DNA from: Parasulfuritortus sp049322515
GTDB taxonomy: Bacteria > Pseudomonadota > Gammaproteobacteria > Burkholderiales > Thiobacillaceae
DNA: 64,000 nt
Assembly: GCA_049322515.1 (NCBI GenBank)
Contig: JBMOQW010000007.1
Span: 1 to 64,000 of the forward strand
Direction: 5' to 3'
How positions within the stretch are numbered: the stretch's first letter is position 1; the number at the start of each line of letters is the position of its first letter. The translations under genes and the position numbers were made by a program. Below the pieces are notes generated by a model. That model did no database searches, had not been told where the DNA came from, and worked only from the letters and a program-made list of their open reading frames with translations. Shown here in pieces: positions 62,575-64,000 of the stretch.

Positions 62575-64000
62575 ATGAGCCACGAAGCCGCCCACGAAGA
62601 ATCCCGCACCGGATTGAGCAAGGACATCCTCAAGCGCGCCTTTCTCGACAACCTGTTCTACTACCAGGGCAAGTCACCCGCCCTGGCGACCAAGAACGAC
62701 TACTACATGGCCCTGGCCTACACCGTGCGCGATCGCCTGCTGCAACGCTGGATCAGCACCGCCGAGACCTACACCCGTGACCAGGCGCGCACGGTGGCCT
62801 ATTTCTCGGCCGAGTTCCTGCTCGGCCCCCATCTCGGCAACAACCTGCTCAACCTGGGCATCTGCGACACGGCGCGCGAGGCCCTGCGCGACCTCGGCCT
62901 GAATTTCGACGAGATCCTCGGCCAGGAGGAAGAGCCCGGCCTCGGCAACGGCGGCCTCGGCCGCCTGGCGGCCTGCTTCCTGGACTCCATGGCAACCCTG
63001 GAGATCCCCTCGCTCGGTTATGGCATCCGCTACGAATTCGGCATCTTCAACCAGGACATCGTCGACGGCGAGCAGGTCGAGCTGACCGACAAATGGCTGC
63101 GCTATGGCAACCCCTGGGAACTGGCCCGCCCGGAATGGGCGGTCGAGATCGGCCTGGGTGGCCACACCCACCATTTCACCGACCGTGACGGCCGCCACCG
63201 GGTGCAATGGCTGCCCGCCCTCACCGTGATGGGCACGCCCTACGACACCCCGATCCTCGGCTACCGCAACAACACCGCCAACACCCTGCGCCTGTGGCGC
63301 GCCGAGGCGCCCGAGGCGTTCGACCTGTCGACCTTCAACCGGGGCGACTACTGGGGCGCGGTGAACAAGAAGGTGGTCTCGGAGAACATCACCAAGGTGC
63401 TCTACCCCAACGACGAGCAGATCCAGGGCAAGGAACTCCGCTTGCAGCAGCAATACTTCTTCGTCGCCTGCTCGCTCAAGGACATGATGCGCATCATGCG
63501 CAACCAGAACGTGCCGGTCGAGAAGTTCCACCTGAAGTTCGCCGTCCAGCTCAATGACACCCATCCGGCCGTGGCCATCGCCGAGCTGATGCGCATCCTG
63601 ATCGACGAGCAGGACATCGAATGGGACCGCGCCTGGGGCATCGTGCGCAAGACCTTCGCCTACACCAACCACACCCTGCTGCCGGAAGCCCTGGAGCAAT
63701 GGCCGGTGCACCTGTTCGCCCGGGTCCTGCCGCGCCACCACGAGATCATCCTGGAGATCAATGCCCGCTTCCTCGACGAAGTGCGCATCCGCTTCCTGGG
63801 CGACCATGGCCGCCTGTCGCGCATGTCGCTGATCAACGAACACGGCGATCGCTACGTGCGCATGGCCAACCTGGCCTGCGTCGGCAGCCACGCCATCAAC
63901 GGCGTCGCCGCCCTGCACACCGAACTGCTCAAGGCCGACGTGCTGGCCGACTTCCACGCCATGAGCCCGGAGAAATTCAGCAACAAGACCAACGGCGTCA
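62575..64000 (+). CDS. glgP: Glycogen/alpha-glucan phosphorylase, second paralogue (cut by window end)
   Basis: The frame stays open from ATG at 62575 to the window end (475 codons), so the C-terminal pyridoxal-phosphate region is not seen. N-terminal GT35 blocks are clear: YFSAEFLLGPHLGNNL, EPGLGNGGLGRLAAC, FAVQLNDTHPA, then YTNHTLLPEALE and EKFSNKTNGV. It shares the same layout as the protein at 30443-32914, but differs in many positions, for example in the N-terminal about 20 residues, so it is an old duplicate rather than a recent copy. It begins 30 bases after the transglutaminase gene on the same strand. Substrate preference relative to the first paralogue cannot be told. Confidence 0.95.
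   Translation, partial: MSHEAAHEESRTGLSKDILKRAFLDNLFYYQGKSPALATKNDYYMALAYTVRDRLLQRWISTAETYTRDQARTVAYFSAEFLLGPHLGNNLLNLGICDTAREALRDLGLNFDEILGQEEEPGLGNGGLGRLAACFLDSMATLEIPSLGYGIRYEFGIFNQDIVDGEQVELTDKWLRYGNPWELARPEWAVEIGLGGHTHHFTDRDGRHRVQWLPALTVMGTPYDTPILGYRNNTANTLRLWRAEAPEAFDLSTFNRGDYWGAVNKKVVSENITKVLYPNDEQIQGKELRLQQQYFFVACSLKDMMRIMRNQNVPVEKFHLKFAVQLNDTHPAVAIAELMRILIDEQDIEWDRAWGIVRKTFAYTNHTLLPEALEQWPVHLFARVLPRHHEIILEINARFLDEVRIRFLGDHGRLSRMSLINEHGDRYVRMANLACVGSHAINGVAALHTELLKADVLADFHAMSPEKFSNKTNGV

Noticed and set aside
62674..63957. Minus-strand frame within the last glycogen phosphorylase
   Set aside because: The plus strand encodes clear GT35 motifs continuously to the window end.

Overview
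The window is about 64 kb of dense, high-GC chromosome from a respiring Gram-negative bacterium. Outer-membrane barrels, TonB/ExbBD, many c-type cytochromes, AhpCF, RlmJ, SrkA and a large c-di-GMP network suggest a beta- or gammaproteobacterium with metabolically versatile, glycogen-storing habits. I cannot name the genus. I saw no insertion sequence, prophage, CRISPR array, rRNA or tRNA.

Layout. (1) 1-4.85 kb: a zinc-acquisition operon (small DUF2946-like protein, His-rich outer-membrane barrel, ZnuA/ZnuC/ZnuB-type ABC transporter, DUF3299 protein). (2) 4.86-17.2 kb: signalling and peroxide defence. It holds a zinc-sensing (CZB) GGDEF-EAL protein overlapping a di-haem cytochrome c peroxidase gene, the wreck of a bacterioferritin gene, an HDOD protein, ahpF and ahpC, then an HDOD-GAF histidine kinase translationally coupled to a REC-PAS-GGDEF-EAL regulator. 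(3) 17.3-23.8 kb: an iron operon read leftward, tonB - siderophore receptor - FMN hydroxyacid oxidase - PiuC-type dioxygenase - exbB - exbD, with a Fur-box-like site upstream of tonB. (4) 23.9-30.4 kb: a second GGDEF-EAL-CZB protein, phoU, rhlE, a YaiI-type protein, a DsrE-like periplasmic protein, and a UPF0016 manganese exporter behind a clear yybP-ykoY riboswitch. (5) 30.4-36.9 kb: an operon small protein - ackA - phosphoketolase - glycogen phosphorylase, which reads as a glycogen-to-acetate ATP-yielding route. (6) 37-48.5 kb: msrB, three c-type cytochromes, rlmJ, an HD-GYP response regulator, a large hybrid kinase, folE, srkA and an RsuA-type pseudouridine synthase. (7) 48.5-58.2 kb: a small secreted protein followed by a 1182-residue FecR-TPR-beta-barrel fusion, then housekeeping and envelope genes (HAD phosphatase, MltB-like transglycosylase, SYLF protein, metallo-beta-lactamase fold hydrolase, 2OG-Fe oxygenase). 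(8) 58.3-64 kb: the Anbu proteasome-like protease with its transglutaminase/DUF2126 partner, then a second glycogen phosphorylase cut by the window end.

How it works together. Three metals are handled here: zinc (uptake operon plus two CZB zinc-binding c-di-GMP enzymes), iron (TonB system, Fur-like site, lost bacterioferritin) and manganese (riboswitch-controlled exporter). Peroxide defence sits beside c-di-GMP enzymes. Three GGDEF-EAL proteins, one HD-GYP protein and two HDOD proteins make the window unusually rich in second-messenger control. The strongest candidates for something little described are the FecR-TPR-barrel protein with its secreted neighbour, the zinc/c-di-GMP/peroxidase arrangement, and the small genes coupled to metabolic operons.
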